From assembly GCA_964617665.1 (NCBI GenBank), contig CAZUAH010000179.1:1-24662 (forward strand): a DNA stretch of 24,662 nucleotides, given 5' to 3'. The DNA comes from JADHUC01 sp964617665. Its GTDB lineage: Bacteria; Planctomycetota; Planctomycetia; Pirellulales; Pirellulaceae. Below, in pieces: positions 23,282-24,662 of this stretch. Within the stretch, counting starts at the first letter, position 1. Each line of letters starts with the position of its first letter. The notes under the pieces were generated by a model. That model had not been told where the DNA came from. It was given only the letters and a program-made list of their open reading frames with translations, and did not search any database. The position numbers and the translations under genes were made by a program.

Positions 23282-24592
23282 TCAGAAATCAACGTGGACC
23301 CCGGCCATCAACGAGTCGACAGCCTGTCCTACGTGGACAGACGAACCGGGAACCGCACCGAGGGGCGTCAGGATCGGACCGTCGATACCGCTGGGGATCG
23401 AGTGCAAATACGCCCAAGAAAACGTTAGAGCATCCGTCATCTTGTGCGAACTTCCTACAAACAGGGCATGTTTGTAGATCGCCGCGGCCGGAATGTTGAT
23501 CGAGGTTACTGCCGACGGAATCGGGTTCTCGGTGAAAAGATATCCTAGGCGAAACGACATGCGCTCGCTCAGCTCGTGCTGCACCCCGATCGAAGCGGTA
23601 AAGACGCTTTCCCACCCAAAGCCCGTCACGGCACCGAACGCGTCGAAGCCGGCTGGATCGCCCAGCGTATCCGTGTTTGCATAGTCGACGTAGCGGAAGT
23701 CCGCCGCCACCACGGTTCGGTCAGAGCACCAGAAAGCCGTGCCCAGGGAAATGATAGCGGGAAAATCGGCATCGACCTCCAGCGTGCGCGGAAAGCCGAG
23801 GTGGTCAGCCGAATTGAATTCAAAGTTCTCCAGCCATTGGGGGCTTTTGTAGGAGGCACCGAAACTCCACCCGCAGTCCGTCTCGCAATAGATCCCGACC
23901 TGGAAGCCGAGTCCCCATCGTAGGCGATCGTTGGTAGCTGGTGGATAAGTTCCGTTGGGATTCGGCGTGGCAAAAGACCCGGGTGTCACGCCAAAGGACG
24001 CGATCGCGACAGTTGGTGCCACACCGATCGAAACGGCGTCGGTAAGCTGTAGAGAGATCGTAGGTGCGAATTGGGCCAACGATAGTTGAGAGTAGATGGG
24101 CCCGACTCCGAAACCGTTGGGCGGAGGTGGCGAAAGCACGGGGTTCGTCAAGGTGGACGGATAGTTGGCGCCCACGCCCCCGATCGTGAACATTCCGAGG
24201 CCAAACGACCACGGCGAATCGTCGGACCGTCGCACCAGAGCGACGGTCGGCAGCACGGCCACCCCGGACTGACTTACGTTCCTTCCCGAAATGCTGCCGG
24301 GAGGATTGCCGAGGCCGAGAGCACCGACGGGGATGAAAGACGAGGTTGTGTTCCTCGTGTACGGGAACTCCGCACCGAATAGCATCTGCGAGGATCTGAG
24401 CCCGGAAATCGCTGCCGGATTCCAGAACAAGGCTCCCGCAGCGTCGATGGGTGCCGCCACCGCAGTGCCCGCCATCGACCGATTGATGGGGCCAGCGCCG
24501 GCTATGAGAATCCCTTGCGCAAAACCGTGCCCAGCAACACCGATACTCAGGAAAAACAGAACCGTGCCCAACGGCCAAAAGCGAATAGACAT
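23282..24592 (-). CDS. OmpP1/FadL/TodX-type outer-membrane transport protein
   Basis: The 436-aa protein has a signal peptide (about residues 1-25, ending 'GHGFA') followed by the FadL-family N-terminal hatch signature 'AGAGPINRSMAGTAVAAPIDAAGALFWNPAAIS' (the 'DAAGALFWNPAA' segment is typical). The remainder alternates beta strands and loops and ends 'MAGVHVDF', with the C-terminal phenylalanine used for outer-membrane barrel assembly. FadL-type barrels take up hydrophobic molecules such as fatty acids or aromatic hydrocarbons by lateral diffusion. The gene is the first in a leftward series: 79 bp to the AhpD-like gene, then the ABC exporter. This suggests shared work on hydrophobic compounds, or an outer-membrane role for the exporter; both are inference. 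Confidence 0.9.
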   Translation of the reverse strand: MSIRFWPLGTVLFFLSIGVAGHGFAQGILIAGAGPINRSMAGTAVAAPIDAAGALFWNPAAISGLRSSQMLFGAEFPYTRNTTSSFIPVGALGLGNPPGSISGRNVSQSGVAVLPTVALVRRSDDSPWSFGLGMFTIGGVGANYPSTLTNPVLSPPPPNGFGVGPIYSQLSLAQFAPTISLQLTDAVSIGVAPTVAIASFGVTPGSFATPNPNGTYPPATNDRLRWGLGFQVGIYCETDCGWSFGASYKSPQWLENFEFNSADHLGFPRTLEVDADFPAIISLGTAFWCSDRTVVAADFRYVDYANTDTLGDPAGFDAFGAVTGFGWESVFTASIGVQHELSERMSFRLGYLFTENPIPSAVTSINIPAAAIYKHALFVGSSHKMTDALTFSWAYLHSIPSGIDGPILTPLGAVPGSSVHVGQAVDSLMAGVHVDF

Positions 24593-24662
24593 CTCGATTC
24601 ACCCCCCAAAATGCCCCGTGGAACCACAACGAAATTACACGGAACGGAAACTCGCGAGAAGA

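Overview
The window looks like chromosomal DNA of a planctomycete, probably of the Pirellulales/Rhodopirellula type. This is an inference from gene content. The supporting genes are a secreted methyltransferase/PQQ-propeller fusion, a GH32-like enzyme with an N-terminal LamG-type domain, a very large Ser/Thr kinase with TPRs and an N-terminal sigma-like region, an FHA-GAF-cyclase, and palindromic intergenic repeats. No rRNA, tRNA, CRISPR array, transposase or phage gene was seen.

Layout. Positions 127-3147 (minus strand) hold a tight three-gene metabolic operon: hotdog thioesterase, IlvD/Edd-family dehydratase, DUF4213/DUF364 protein. Positions 3578-4443 (plus) hold a stand-alone response-regulator receiver and a NifX/NafY-like small metallocluster-binding protein. 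Positions 4478-7690 (minus) hold a 1070-aa exported methyltransferase plus two-propeller protein, whose coding sequence contains three separate arrays of 7-bp tandem repeats. Divergent from it are the GH32-like enzyme (7882-10173), the kinase (10335-12977) and a probable outer-membrane beta-barrel protein (13320-14672).

Positions 14692-24592 (all minus) form the most interesting block. In transcription order it encodes a FadL/OmpP1-type outer-membrane protein, an AhpD/CMD-like protein, a DevB/HlyD-type membrane-fusion protein, two different DevC-type permeases, a DevA-type ABC ATPase with a cyclic-nucleotide-binding domain fused to its C terminus, and then an FHA-GAF-class III nucleotide cyclase. 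The cyclase is separated from the rest by a ~412-bp fold-back repeat.

Two findings stand out. First, the AhpD-like gene is split by a single in-frame UGA at exactly the second cysteine of its CxxC redox motif (CVY-UGA), and the same frame stays open for 303 more codons. A perfect 8-bp stem with a G-U-C loop begins 18 nt after the UGA and fits the rules for bacterial SECIS elements, so the gene is best read as a selenoprotein (C-x-x-Sec). Second, the neighbouring exporter ATPase carries an apparently intact cyclic-nucleotide pocket and lies next to a nucleotide cyclase. This suggests a lipid or small-molecule exporter controlled directly by a cyclic nucleotide. The cyclase has intact metal and transition-state residues but non-canonical base-recognition residues, closer to guanylate than to adenylate cyclases. 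The coupling of these parts is inference; the domains and motifs are visible in the sequence.
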